Shown here piece by piece: positions 11,290-22,196 of a stretch of 64,000 nucleotides of DNA; the first letter of the stretch is position 1; each line of letters opens with the position of its first letter. The DNA comes from Zelopaecilomyces penicillatus. Taxonomy: Eukaryota; Ascomycota; Sordariomycetes; Hypocreales; Pseudodiploosporaceae. Made by a program: the position numbers and the translations under genes. Below the pieces are notes generated by a model. That model was not told where the DNA came from, made no database searches, and saw only the letters and a program-made list of their open reading frames with translations. The DNA lies in NCBI GenBank assembly GCA_005765155.1, contig VCCP01000005.1:4712001-4776000 (forward strand). The letters run 5' to 3'.

Positions 11290-13468
11290 TTACTGCAGAG
11301 TAAGTGGCCGTGCTTTTTTCAGGTTCTGACCGAGAAAAATAAGAATCCCCTGCGGGATAAGTAGCCTGATATCACCAATGTCCATTATGGTCAGAAGCGC
11401 CCCGTCAGGTACTTCGATGCTTTGACATTTGTTTCCCGGAATCAGTCGGTATGCTTGATTGTGCAGTGGGACATTCAATCGTGTTGATACACTTGAGTGG
11501 ACATCATTGATACTGCCTGACTCGGGCACGCATGGCCCGGCGTTCCCCACTCGCTTATATCCACTGGCACTGGTCACGGTTGAGCATCCTTCTGTGAAAG
11601 CGATCAGTTGGCAAAACAGATGGCGATTTTGCTTACCATTCATAGTCCATCCATGTACAGAAGCAAGAAGAGGTGTAATGAGGAACGTCAAACTTAATGT
11701 TCTTGTTGCAAACGTACGGCCACTTTAGCTTCCGATAATGAAGATCCGCTTGGCCCATGATACATCCATCTTGCCGCATATGGTTGTACGGGGCCCAGGA
11801 TGACATGCCACCCATGAGGAGCATCCCACCAGTGGTGCTTAGCCCTAAACAATGTGCTTCATGAAGAATGCTAGAAAAGTCAATGTTGATGATACTGGAT
11901 CTATTTCGATCATCTTCTGCCACCAACATGACACTTGAAACGAGCCCCCTTTGGCCAACCGAGAGTTGTAGTAGTCGAATGGGCGTCTCACTGATGGTAA
12001 CTTTGGTCCAGCTCTGACCTAAATCGAGCGAATACTCAACACTGTTCGAGGGGATATCGTCTCGCATAGATAACATAGCTGCACCTTGTGCACACCATAC
12101 TACTTTATGCCGACCGTCTTTGATCTTTCTCCATGTTGCTCCAGCATCGAGAGTCATGAATGTATCCAGTTTATCTATCAGCCCCAGATGCCTTCCCTCA
12201 GACCCCTGAGCAATACCAACCCCGACATTACTCCCGATGGACGACATATCGCCGAGGTAGCCAAATTTAGATTCTGTTAACTGCACCAACTTGGGCGACC
12301 TGGTTAGGTAGTTTTCCAGTTGCAGGTGTAAGTATTTTTCTTTTTTCACGGAAGATTGGTCATGCTCTAGTTGCAACATCTGCCAGTGGGCACCATCATC
12401 GAAACTGACCATTGTTGTCAGCTCTTTGGGCTGCCCCTTGATCACATCGTTCGAGTTGCTCACAACGTTGGCCACGATGACGGACTCCAGTCCCTTGAAT
12501 CGCTGGTAGTCTGGCAGAAACATGTCTTTTGCATTTATGTTGACGAGGCTAGGAACTAGATCCACACCCTGTTCGTCGCTTTTGAGCAGGGTTCCAAACT
12601 CACTCCCCAATGTCGATTTTGCAGCAATGTATAGAAAAACGATGTTGTTGGGACTTCCGAGGGCAGAAAAGGCTCTGTTTTCGTCTTGAGCCACCCAGGG
12701 TGGGATCTTCACCCTTTGGAACGGCAGAGTCCCCGGACTACTGTACACGTACACGTCTGACCCATTATTGCCCCAGCCATATATCTGCAAGAGGTTGGAT
12801 ACCTTGACGAGATTGGGTATGGTGTTTTGTGGAAATACCCTATCAAATCCATCAGAGGTCTTAATCGAGAGACCTAATTGCCCTTGTTCGCCGTATGGGC
12901 TCTCGCAAAAAATTAGCTCTTGTGGGCTGCCCTGCGTGCCGAATTGGCATCGGGCTACGTTTGTATCCAGACTGGAGCACGATTTTCCATTATTGTAGCT
13001 CAGATGGGCGTCATACATGCAGTACGGATGACCGTGAATACTGATGCACCTTTCGTCGGTATGCCATATTATCCAGTTTGGCGAGTGAGGGCTGAGTTCG
13101 ATGGCGTCGCACTGGCTACCACCTCGATATCCGGGGATGCTGAACGTCGTGTTGCTCTCGCCACGGTCGCTCAGGAGAATGACGCCCCTTGAACTGGCCA
13201 GCGCAAAGGCTCTCGAGTCGTCATAATTATGCTGGCACAAGGCAGAAATGTTATTGTTGTTTGTCTCCAACGACCGAAACGTTCGTCCGTGGTCTGGCGA
13301 GAGCCAGAGTTCTGAGCCGACATGTGCAAGGATGCTCTCATCTTCAAGTGTCCTGTGGCTCGGGGATCCGAGGTATATGAGTCTTTGAAAATCATCGGTA
13401 GGTAATGACGTTGTGTATACACGAGGCAACTGTTTATAATCCGTGTGTGAGTAATTCGAGGTTTGCAT
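11290..13468 (-). CDS. Single-domain VPS10/sortilin-like protein
   Basis: Exon 1 (13468-11637) encodes a beta-propeller with repeated Asp-box motifs (SPDHGRTF, SFDDGAHW, TLDAGATW, SLDLGQSW), the signature of VPS10/sortilin domains. It then enters the 10-cysteine module: DGC-x3-Gly, then Tyr-x2-Lys-Leu-Lys, and CFCTWMDYE. Reading on stops at once, but splicing from GTAAGC (11636) to CCAG (11570) gives DYECASGYKRVGNAGPCVP and later YRLIPGNKCQ, both typical of the sortilin C module. The model is 703 residues, against about 1,500 with two domains and a membrane span for fungal Vps10. Vps10 sorts cargo from Golgi to vacuole. No signal peptide is visible from this Met and no membrane span at the C-terminus, so a missed 5' exon is likely or the protein is soluble. 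It diverges from a UstYa gene about 400 bases away. Confidence 0.75.
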
Positions 13469-13870
13469 TGTTGAAGAATACTGGGATTTAATGACATTCG
13501 GAGCTTGTTCATGTCAAATGGACACATGGACAGTGAAATGCTTTGACTTCAAAGAATAATAACTGCAGCTATGGGAAGTTAGCGCTTGTGATTATTATTA
13601 TTAATACTCGGTGCATATAAGCTGACTGAACCAAACAGTGAGAACGTTGAACGCCGGTGGACCCCCCACACTACGTACGATATATAATACTACATAGCGT
13701 TAATACCATTTATAGAACATGGAAAAATGATTAAGCCACCAATACAAGATACATTTGGAATCCTTTTTTTTATTCATCATTTAGCCATCATAATATTTTT
13801 ACTGAATTTCTACTTATATATCTGCATACCTTTACTCGACATAGCTTGGCCTCTGCATAGGCATTGTGCA
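13469..13870. promoter_or_regulatory. Divergent promoter region between the VPS10-like and UstYa-like genes
   Basis: This 0.4 kb gap separates two genes transcribed outward, so it should contain both promoters. A TATATAATAC box lies at about 13680-13689, roughly 190 bases before the UstYa start, and an AT-rich ATTATTATTATTAATA run at about 13590. On the minus strand a short frame starting MHRVLIIII (near 13617) looks signal-peptide-like but I could not splice it in frame to the VPS10-like exon. Confidence 0.45.
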
Positions 13871-14769
13871 ATGACAATTTCAAGCCCAGTTTGCGAGATG
13901 GAAGATGAAGCTCTCCTGTCCGGGATGGAGACTCATAAGCCTGCTCCCAAAGGCAAGAACGCGACTATTTGGTTACTTGCTGTCTTTGTGATTGCTTTGA
14001 ATGTGTCTGCATGGGCAACTTGGTTGTTATTTACCCACCAGAGCCAGAGACTTCTAGCACCACAGCAGGAATTCTGTATGCTCAAAAAGCACATCCACTA
14101 TGTTGAAGGGGATTTTTCTTGCTGATTAATATCTGATTGCGCAGTTGGAGAGAGGCAAACGGTGCTGACACCATTCACATATGAGTTTGGCAGCCTCGCG
14201 GACAGCGAGCGAGATGGATATCGATACGCAGACGAACACTGGCAGCATATCGGGAATGGTAAGGTCTCTCGCTATTTCCAGTGTGTGTCAAAAAAATGGG
14301 ATATTCAAGTTTTTGATGGCTGATCTGAGTATTAGGAACTAATAGTTATATTGGGCTCGAGCCTGAAAGAGCGCATAAGCTTGGTCTATCGCCATCGATT
14401 CGATCTCTTACAAACGACTCTGAAATGGTATACCTTGTAGCAGGGTTTCATCAGATCCACTGTTTGGTAAGTTGTTATCTAATTCTTTCACGCTCTTCGT
14501 GGGTGCTAATGTGGCAGTAAGATTTACAGAGTGTAATACGCGACGTCTTGTACAAGTTCCATGAGGCAGCGGACCCGGAATACTCTTGGGACCACATCAT
14601 ACACTGCGTCGAGGGTCTCCGGCAGACCCTCCAATGTTCCTTGGACACGACTCTTCTCAGTATGGAACCGGGGTTCCCAGGAATTCCCAATCCGCAGATG
14701 CACCGGTGCTTAGATCGCCAAAGGCTGTACGCATTCATGACGGCACATCCGGCCACTGCGGCAAACTAG
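13871..14769 (+). CDS. UstYa-like (DUF3328) membrane oxidase, first copy
   Basis: Four exons by eye: 13871-14075, 14145-14258, 14336-14466, 14530-14769, with phases that agree and GT-AG borders, giving 229 residues. One membrane span lies near residues 37-57 (ATIWLLAVFVIALNVSAWATW), after a short cytosolic tail. The two family motifs HxxHC are present: HQIHC (about residues 145-149, straight before an intron) and HIIHC (about 172-176), followed by VEGLRQTLQCSLDTTL, the family's Leu-Arg-Gln ... Cys-x-x-Asp-Thr-Thr signature. UstYa proteins catalyse oxidative cyclisation of ribosomal peptides (ustiloxin, cyclochlorotine, asperipin) and act in other fungal pathways. Sequence between the membrane span and the first motif is divergent. 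Start at 13871 or at the Met at 13898, nine residues later. The next gene is a second family member on the same strand. Confidence 0.85.
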
Positions 14770-15366
14770 CTCTGAAGATGATATGTATCATTTAATGATA
14801 GGTTAGCGTTGCAAAGACTTGTTCCCCCAAGATTGTGTTGTTCAACACATGACTGATGGATGCCCCACTTGGAAAATGCGAGGAGTGAGATTCGTCATCC
14901 GACATGCTTCGTCTGAGTATAGCAGACTCTGGTGTTGTAGCCAAATCTCACCCAATTTTTGAATGCGAATTCAATGACAAAGCCGGAGTTTTTGGTACAC
15001 AGATCCGCTGTTTTCACTGTATGAACAATTTGTAAACCCAAAATCCCGGCAAAAGTCCTAAAGATTGGCTTCATTCTATGCACGCACCACCCCTAGCCAC
15101 ATGTCATCATCTTCTCTGATTAATAAGTAGCTTACTGATTATTTCGCAATTAAAAACTGTCTAGGGTCAATGATGATACTTTGGCGAACCCATTGTTCCC
15201 TTTTCTGAGTTGAGCGACTGGGACTCTCTCTGGCATGCCATCTCATGAAGGTTTTTTGCAAGGGCCACCTACCAGCAGCAACTCGTATTCCAATGGCAGC
15301 TTTCTTTTTTTTCTTTCTTATTCTCGCAGATTGTTCAATTCAAACTCGGCCCATGATTTTGGCAAG
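14770..15366. other. Intergenic between the two UstYa genes
   Basis: About 600 bases between the tandem UstYa genes. It holds a small minus-strand frame with a signal-peptide-like start (listed separately) and should contain the promoter of the second UstYa gene. A T-rich patch lies at about 15300-15322. Confidence 0.45.
14895..15083 (-). CDS. Possible small secreted peptide ORF (62 codons), unrecognised
   Basis: The frame starts MHRMKPIFRTFAGILGLQ, a Lys/Arg-plus-hydrophobic start that could be a signal peptide ending near VKTA. The rest (DLCTKNSGFVIEFAFKNW..., then RVCYTQTKHVG and stop) is about 37 residues with two Cys, which could form one disulfide. It sits between the two UstYa genes on the opposite strand. 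There is no repeat structure and no Kex2 Lys-Arg site, so it does not look like a ustiloxin-type precursor. It may be a real small secreted protein, the first exon of something longer, or chance. Confidence 0.22.
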   Translation of the reverse strand: MHRMKPIFRTFAGILGLQIVHTVKTADLCTKNSGFVIEFAFKNWVRFGYNTRVCYTQTKHVG

Positions 15367-16840
15367 ATGCAACCGCGAATCTCGGAATCAGATATAGAAA
15401 TGTCCCGAGAGGGCGGCGAGCACGAACAAATACCGTTCCTGGAAATCGATAATGAGAAGCCTTTTAAGTCAGGGGAGCAGCAACAACAGCAGCAACAACA
15501 ACAAGCCCACGTAGCAAACCGAGCAATAAGATACATCAAGCAGCAGCAATGGCCTTGGATTGTTTCCACCATCTTTTTCGCACTTTTATCGACGTTTCTG
15601 CTTGCAATGAGACAGAATGCTTTATCGAACAAAGGGGAGTACAGATACGGCTTCCACACAGATTTAGGTAGGGAGGGTTTTTTTTTTTTTTCTCTTTTTA
15701 CTCTTTTCAAGAAATGCAAAACAATTTTTTTTTTTTAAAAAAAAAAAAAAAAAGTGATTAACATCTAATGCTAACTCCCAATCAGACATTGTCAAGTCAT
15801 CTATATTATTACAGGATTATACATTTACAGGCGGTCTGACGTTTGACGAAAACGCTACCCTGCATCGAATAATTGAACCAGGCAAACCACAGTACGCCGG
15901 TATGCCAAGCCCCGAAATCGATGCCGCGTGGGATGCATTGGAGTTGGGAGGTAAATAACGCTATCATTATTCCTCATCTTTATTGAGTTGTTGCATCTAC
16001 ACCAGTGCCTTTTTTCTTTCTTTTCTAAATCCACTCGCTCCATATAGGTCTCGAGTTCGTCGTGCAGGGAAAAGAGGCTGAACATATCAAAACGTTGACC
16101 ATTGAGGAGCCAGAAGGGAATGCATGGAGACTCAGGCAAGACCATGATGCGCGATGTCAAAAGTTCAATAGAGCTAACTTTTTGAGCAGCCTTGATGTAT
16201 ATCATTCGCTTCACTGCGTGGTAAGGTTTTTCATGTAAACCCCTTTCATCTGTTAGCTAACAATGACAATACTAAAAACGTAATTACAAGAATGTGGTTC
16301 GACGAGCTCTTGATCCCGACTATTACCGTCCTAAAGAAGGATATCCTACTCATTACAGAATCCATGTCGGTGAGTTTCAACCCTTTGCAGGTCATTTTTT
16401 TTTAGTTATCACATAATATTGCCCTCGCTTGATTCCTCACTATTCGCTAACCGACCCCTTTTTCCAACTCTGCTAGACCACTGCGTAAGCCTATACCTTT
16501 TTTCTCTCTTCTTGCCACAGGTTTCAAAACACAATTGCATAAAGTTGCTCTGTTATTCTAACTCTGGTAAAATCAAAAATCAAAAATTAAAACACAACAG
16601 GTTGACTATATTCGCCAAGCCATCCAATGCCATGCCGACCTCACACCGCTCTACTATCACTGGAACGCTTGCCTGGAGCGAACAGAACCCGACTTTGGCT
16701 CCGAGCACACCTGTCGCAACTTTGACGAAATTCACAAATGGTCCACGCAGCGCCATCGAGATACACATGGCCAAGACCGGTTTGATAAGCATGGCAAGCT
16801 GCTGGAGAAGTGGAAGTGCCATGGGGAGGATCATTGCTAG
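15367..16840 (+). CDS. UstYa-like (DUF3328) membrane oxidase, second copy
   Basis: Six exons: 15367-15667, 15786-15950, 16048-16220, 16291-16369, 16477-16484, 16601-16840, all in phase, 321 residues. After a Gln run (about residues 37-45) there is a membrane span (WIVSTIFFALLSTFLLA, about 63-79). Then come family landmarks: FTGGLTFDENATLHR, PSPEIDAAWDAL, YHSLHCVNVVRRALDPDYY (first HxxHC), HVDHC-VDYIRQAIQCHADLTPL (second HxxHC). The acidic C-terminus ends in Cys-rich HGEDHC. The DHC of the second motif is encoded by an 8-nt exon; skipping it would bring an immediate stop. It is a closer match to the family consensus than its upstream neighbour. Role: probable oxidative tailoring of a secondary metabolite or RiPP in the secretory membrane system; the substrate is unknown. 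An upstream in-frame Met at 15235 is less likely as start. Confidence 0.9.
15725..15754. repeat. T13/A17 homopolymer inverted repeat inside intron 1 of the second UstYa gene
   Basis: Thirteen T are followed directly by seventeen A, so the transcript could form a loop-poor AU hairpin in the intron (15668-15785). Homopolymer length may carry sequencing error. Confidence 0.7.
16477..16484 (+). other. Predicted 8-nt microexon of the second UstYa gene
   Basis: The bases ACCACTGC lie between CTGCTAG and GTAAGC. With the G left from exon 4 they encode Asp-His-Cys and complete the second HxxHC motif. Joining exon 4 straight to exon 6 would read G-GT TGA, a stop, so the microexon is required by both frame and motif. 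Confidence 0.8.
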
Positions 16841-17288
16841 GGCCGTGGGAAGATTCTTGGTGAAGAATAAAACTAGGTACCTATGTCTTTTGATTTCATG
16901 TCTTGGGGAACGCCAAGCGTTGGGATTTCGTGTTTGTACATGTGTTTTAATGTTTTCGTAGTTTGTTGGAAGGTTTGTAAGTTCATGTTGAATAGAGCAA
17001 TATTCCATGTAGGTTTAAGTATGTGCATAGTATAGTACGATATAGTATAGATAGGTAGGTATAGAGTCATGGTGGATTGCCTTTGTTTACCACTGTCTGA
17101 ACCCAGTTTTCTTTCCACGGCTTACTCGACATGAATAGCGTACTTCAATTTCTGGGGCACCTTTTGCAGAACTTTACCATATGCCAAAGTGATAGAAGAC
17201 GCTGCAACCGTACATCAAGCCGTCTGTGTCTTTTCAAACTTTGTCAAACCAACACCAGACACACTTTCCCCCCCTTTTGCATTCAATA
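16841..17288. other. Intergenic between the second UstYa gene and the SET gene
   Basis: About 450 bases, including AGATAGATAGGTAGGTAT-type short repeats near 17040-17060. It should hold the UstYa 3' end and the promoter of the SET-domain gene. No gene seen. Confidence 0.5.
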
Positions 17289-18632
17289 ATGTTCAAATTC
17301 CCAGCTTTGTACAAAGTGACTACGATCCCCTTCTCAACATGGTTCATTTTCTTCAAACCCATTCTCTCTGAGCACAATAGAGTTCTGAATCACTGTCCAA
17401 GCCATGCGAGCACCCTCCACCGACACATAGAGGACACAGTCTGCGCTGCTGCCCACCTAGTCAACGACTTATGTTCATACTCATACTCATACGATGACTA
17501 TCGTTACCATACATCCTTTATACTTGGCGAATCCCCCTTTGCTACCAGTGTTCACGTTGACACTGGCTTGTGGACCCATCCGCCAGTGTGCACAGAGACA
17601 CTCCCCAGCATCGGGGCGCCGCTTTGTGTCTTCACCAACGCGTCATTCAGTGCAAACAGAGGATTCTCAATCATCACAACCCCCGAGACTGCAGCTTACG
17701 TGGCGTCTATAGACTCGTTCATGTCCCCTGGCTCTGTTGCCAGCGACTTGGATGAGCCGGAAGTGACGCAGCCCTGGCGACCAGTACCATTTCCAAGCAA
17801 GGGCATTGGCCTCCAAGCTACTCAAGATGTTACATCAAGCTCCCTACTTCTCAGTTACCCACCGGTTCTGATCGTTCATGCTGAGCTCAATGAGGATAGG
17901 GTGCGGCGGGAGTGTCTTCTCCGTATCTCCATTGACCAACTATCCACTCGCACTCAGTCCCGCTTCCGGAATCTGTCGAACCAATACCATGACACTGCTA
18001 ATCTTCACCAAGATATCCTCAAGTCCAATGCCTTTGAAGTCACTCTCGGGCCTACTTCGTTAGCTACCCACTTAGCCGTCATTCCAGAAGCTGCTCGAAT
18101 AAACCATGACTGCAGCCCAAACGCAGAGTACGTCTTCGACCCAACAAAACTGACCCTCTACGTTTATGCATCGCGCGAGATTGTGACAGGAGAAGAAATC
18201 ACCATATCCTACACCGACCCTTTCACCCATTACGCGACACGACAGGGCCATTTATCCTCATTTGGCTTCATCTGCACCTGCCGGCGGTGTAGCAATGCCG
18301 AAACCTCAGATCAAGCACTGGACGAGATTCTTGGAATTCACACCATCTTTGCCCATTGGAAGACATCCGCAGCAAAAGAAGCAGCATCTCCGGAGAAGGC
18401 TCTGGAGCTCATCCGCTTGTATGAACAGGAAGGACTTGACGTGTTTATGCATATTGCGCATGCCCACGCCGCCCTGGCATACAGCGCAGTTGGCAACGAA
18501 GATGAAACCAAAAGATATGCTGGGCTAGTGGCATGTAAGATGAAAGCTACTCATATAACCACGCGCAACTCTGATTTAGAAATGTGGACGGTCCTCTCAA
18601 CAGACCCGCGCTCGCATTGGAGTTGGATGTAG
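17289..18632 (+). CDS. SET-domain protein (putative lysine methyltransferase)
   Basis: A single exon of 447 residues from the first ATG in frame. The SET core is clear: GKGIGLQATQDV (N-terminal S-adenosylmethionine-binding strand, about residue 180), INHDCSPNAEYVF (pseudoknot Asn-His motif, about residue 270), GEEITISYTDPF, then FGFICTCRRCS, a post-SET-like Cys cluster (CxCxxC). An alpha-helical tail of about 100 residues follows. The family methylates lysines of histones or other proteins using S-adenosylmethionine; this SET/post-SET layout is common in uncharacterised fungal proteins. The first 70 residues contain a hydrophobic stretch (TTIPFSTWFIFF) but no clear signal peptide. It lies 450 bases after the UstYa pair on the same strand; whether it belongs with them is open. 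Confidence 0.85.
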   Translation: MFKFPALYKVTTIPFSTWFIFFKPILSEHNRVLNHCPSHASTLHRHIEDTVCAAAHLVNDLCSYSYSYDDYRYHTSFILGESPFATSVHVDTGLWTHPPVCTETLPSIGAPLCVFTNASFSANRGFSIITTPETAAYVASIDSFMSPGSVASDLDEPEVTQPWRPVPFPSKGIGLQATQDVTSSSLLLSYPPVLIVHAELNEDRVRRECLLRISIDQLSTRTQSRFRNLSNQYHDTANLHQDILKSNAFEVTLGPTSLATHLAVIPEAARINHDCSPNAEYVFDPTKLTLYVYASREIVTGEEITISYTDPFTHYATRQGHLSSFGFICTCRRCSNAETSDQALDEILGIHTIFAHWKTSAAKEAASPEKALELIRLYEQEGLDVFMHIAHAHAALAYSAVGNEDETKRYAGLVACKMKATHITTRNSDLEMWTVLSTDPRSHWSWM

Positions 18633-21230
18633 TATAGGTTCAAACCTTTACTCATAGTTAACTTATTGCCCCCTTTTTTCATAGATTTAAAGATTGATTC
18701 TACATTTCTTATTAGATCTGTAGATGTCCATATTAAGTGAATGACAAGGTCCGCTCCTGAGAATCTATTGTCAGTGGGTAGCCCAAAACCTTTGCCTATT
18801 ACTTCTTCTCAACGGTGGCTCTCAAAATAATATATGGTCAGCTGAAGCGTCGTGGCCGGGCTCATGTGCTTACTATTCTGTAGATCTGTTCATGCACCAT
18901 CAACTTAATAAGCCGGGTCACTCATACGCTATGTGCCAGAAAGTCTTTCTAATCTGACCGCCATATGGCTCGTTGCCATCTTTTTCGGTTAAGTGGAGAA
19001 ATGATCATGTAGATCAGCTTATCAAGAAGTGCTTAGCCATCACATATCCCGACTTTAGTGGACATGATTGGGTTCCAAGAATAGTGTAACAGCGAATACT
19101 GCACGATAGTCTGAAAAGTTCTGTTGAAAAGGCTGCATCGCTGAATACAATGTATCTTCTTATGAGACCACGAGGGCGGGCAATTCGAGATGTTTCGTAA
19201 CGAACAAGACACATCACAAGGCCATTCTTGAACCGCACATTTCCGATGTCTTATTCGGTTTCATTTAAAACGTATATATTGAGCGACTGTTCAATTCCAA
19301 AGCCACCTCTTTATATTTCAGCCAGTATTCCTTGAGGTATAAATACCTAGCTTCAATAGTCCACTAGGAAAGTGAGCTCATAATTCATGGCACGCCAAAA
19401 TCTTGCATCTCAGGCGCTAAGTGATGACCAGATAGGAAGCCAGGATCAGTGGAACGGGACAATCACGAGAAATGTCCACAGTTGTGGATTCTCTCGAGGC
19501 ACAATGGTAAGCACAAGTTCACAGAGTGGTGTGATGCTTGTAAAAGTGCTGTTATCTGTTCCACTGCACTATCTCGGAGCCTGGTCAGACTTGTATGATA
19601 CACTCTTTCGAGCTTCTCTATCTTGGGCTACCTTGCATTATCACCAACCTAGCAATATGGGGATGATTTCAGCAAATATTATGCCACCTAAGTTTATGAA
19701 AAGGAAGCACGATTATCGTATTCAAGGAAAAGTCGGTGTTAGAACTTTTGGAATCCACCGAATGCTGACGATTTGTTATCACGCTTGCGCCTGCACTAAC
19801 ACGTGGTTCAAGTATGAGTAATGACTCTTGCATAATGATGATGCAGAGGGTGATTGCAAAGTCTGTATGTTTGTCTATTTAAAAGAAAAGGCAGACAAGT
19901 CCGCACCGTTACGAAGAAACACTACCAAATCGGGGAAGAATGTTGTTGAAGCAATCCTACGGCAGCAATTTTTCCTGATTGGGACAGTAGGCCGCACTCT
20001 ACTGCCTCCGGATCTCGGGTGGATCTCGGTGTCGGTGTGTATTTGACCATAGTTTTTTTTGCCTTCTAAAACGTTGCCTTGATTGAGCTGTGTGAGACTG
20101 CAATATCCAAGAGCTTGAACCTCGGAAGTGCAATGGACATTTTTTTGGTTCATTCATTTCGCTCTGTCTAACCAGATCATTTGTCTCACTCTACAGGGTA
20201 TAACCCTTTCAATGCAAATCATTGCTTTTTGAGTGATGAGATGGCATGGACATATGTGAAACATACACTTTCATCCTGTGTGATGAAGTGTGTAGTGGCT
20301 TGCATTGGCTGGCTCCAGCCACAGAGGCCTCGACCCAGCCTCTCAGACAGGCGCATGTACTAACATATATGTATGTGGCATGTAGGAATGGCCATGTTAG
20401 GACGACTTAATAAGGGACGGTTGGGTGTCCCGCATTTCAGACCGGAAGAGAGAAAGAAAAAAGACACAGAAAGAAATGTTAGAACGCGCGCATCATCATT
20501 AAAGTGCACACACACGGACACACACGCATGTGGTTGGCGTGGCCAGGGAGAATCATCAGGGAGAGCACGTTTCGGGGAGCCACACACGACACGACAGGCG
20601 TGTCGTTTGGAACACAGCCCTGCGAAGGTATGTGAGTGCCGTATTCGACGTGGTTTTAAAGGACAGGTCGCCTCCCGTGTGGCCAAGTCTCTTTAGCTTG
20701 TGGGTATCCAATGATGTAGCGTGTAATGCTTCATTGGACACAGGTTGATCAATGGAGTTGAAATCAAAGTCTGAAGAGAATTGCTCTTTGTTAACAAAGG
20801 CGCATATTATGCTTGTGTGCTCAAAATGGACAAAGGAAACAAAAGTCTGGGGCGGACACTATCAGGTAACATTCCATGAGAAGCAATTTGGCAAACAAAG
20901 CTAGCGCAGAAAAGCAAAATGCTGGCTCGTACTTGATGTTCGGTATGGTAGGTATGCACATGAAAAGAGGCTGAAGAGGGCTGACTGGCAGCCACGTCTG
21001 ACAGCCAACGTCTGCATGCAGTTTGGTGTCAGCTTTCCCAACGCCTGTTTTGTTCTTTTTATAAAGGGGAGGCTGGTTGTAGGGAATGTTAATGCTCCGC
21101 TGAGTGGAAGCAAACACCTGATGACGCGAGCAGCCGGTTTCGTATTGGGGATTTGACTTTGAGTGAATGGGTTAATTAATTAATATCGGGGATTTCGAAT
21201 GGCGAATTTGGGTGGTGACGTATTATCCGT

Positions 21231-21258
21231 ACTGCCCACTGCCCACTGCCCACTGCCC
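21231..21258. repeat. Tandem repeat, 7-bp unit ACTGCCC x4
   Basis: Four perfect copies head to tail, followed by ACC. A simple minisatellite in intergenic DNA. Confidence 0.9.
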
Positions 21259-22176
21259 ACCTTTGGTTGGCGGATCAACCGGCCACTTTGAAAACGAAAC
21301 ATGGGGACTTCGTGTCGCCCATGCTGATGCACCCCACCGAAAGCGTTACAAGGCACACACACACAAAGTACCGGTACATGAAGAGCACCCAATTAGTACT
21401 CCACCTACCTGTAATGCAGCCCTGTAGCGGTGCGCCGTCCCCCCCCCCAACTCCATTAATAGCCTATTTGAGGCGTTTTCCCACTTCGTATACAGCGACA
21501 CCATCTCGCAGCGCCGCAACGGCAAAAAAAATAAAAATAAAAATACGGAATGGCAATTAAGACAAGAGAGAAAAAAAAAAGGAGGTGGGGAGCGTTCCTG
21601 TGCCGGCCCAGCCCGGGGAGGGAATAAATGGTGCCGTCCTCTCTGGCCCTCGGTAAACGCAAATGCCGTCGGTCGGGTGGTGTCTTGCTTGCCCTGGCCT
21701 GGGCTGCAACGTGAGGACGGTAGGTTAATTACAGGCGGCACACACACACATGTGCTGGGACAGAACGCTACGCTACAGTGAGGCACAGGGGTTCGTGATA
21801 GCAGATCCACCCACTGTAGCTGGTGCTAATGCAACGCATCCATCATTCAAGCCATGCTCGTAACTGCGTCAACACACCCAGCATCATCATCACCATCACC
21901 AACGGCCCGATATTCACTCACTTGCCATCAACAACAACAGCATCCTCACTCACACACTCCATCGCTTGGTTTTTCCTCTTCTTAACTGTCCGCTCGCTTG
22001 CCGTCCATCATTCAACATATTCCTCGATCGCTGCCTTTTGGGCTAATCCATCCGCAACAATAAAGCCCACAACGTCACAAGTCCGTGCTGCAAAATCTCA
22101 CACAACACCTGCAACACGACGGGAGAGCCGTGGCTCCACTCCCACAGCCAACCCCTTCACTGCTGTCAAGAGTGTT

Positions 22177-22196
22177 GTCAGTCAGTCAGTCAGTCA
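22177..22196. repeat. Microsatellite (GTCA)5
   Basis: Five perfect tetranucleotide copies in the presumed 5' leader of the GH17 gene. Confidence 0.9.

Noticed and set aside
17226..17288. Upstream extension of the SET protein
   Set aside because: The frame begins with GTG here; the first ATG is at 17289, and nuclear genes rarely start at GTG.
19387..19821. Plus-strand frame of 144 codons
   Set aside because: The translation is not recognisable and has no repeats or Kex2 sites that would make it a RiPP precursor.
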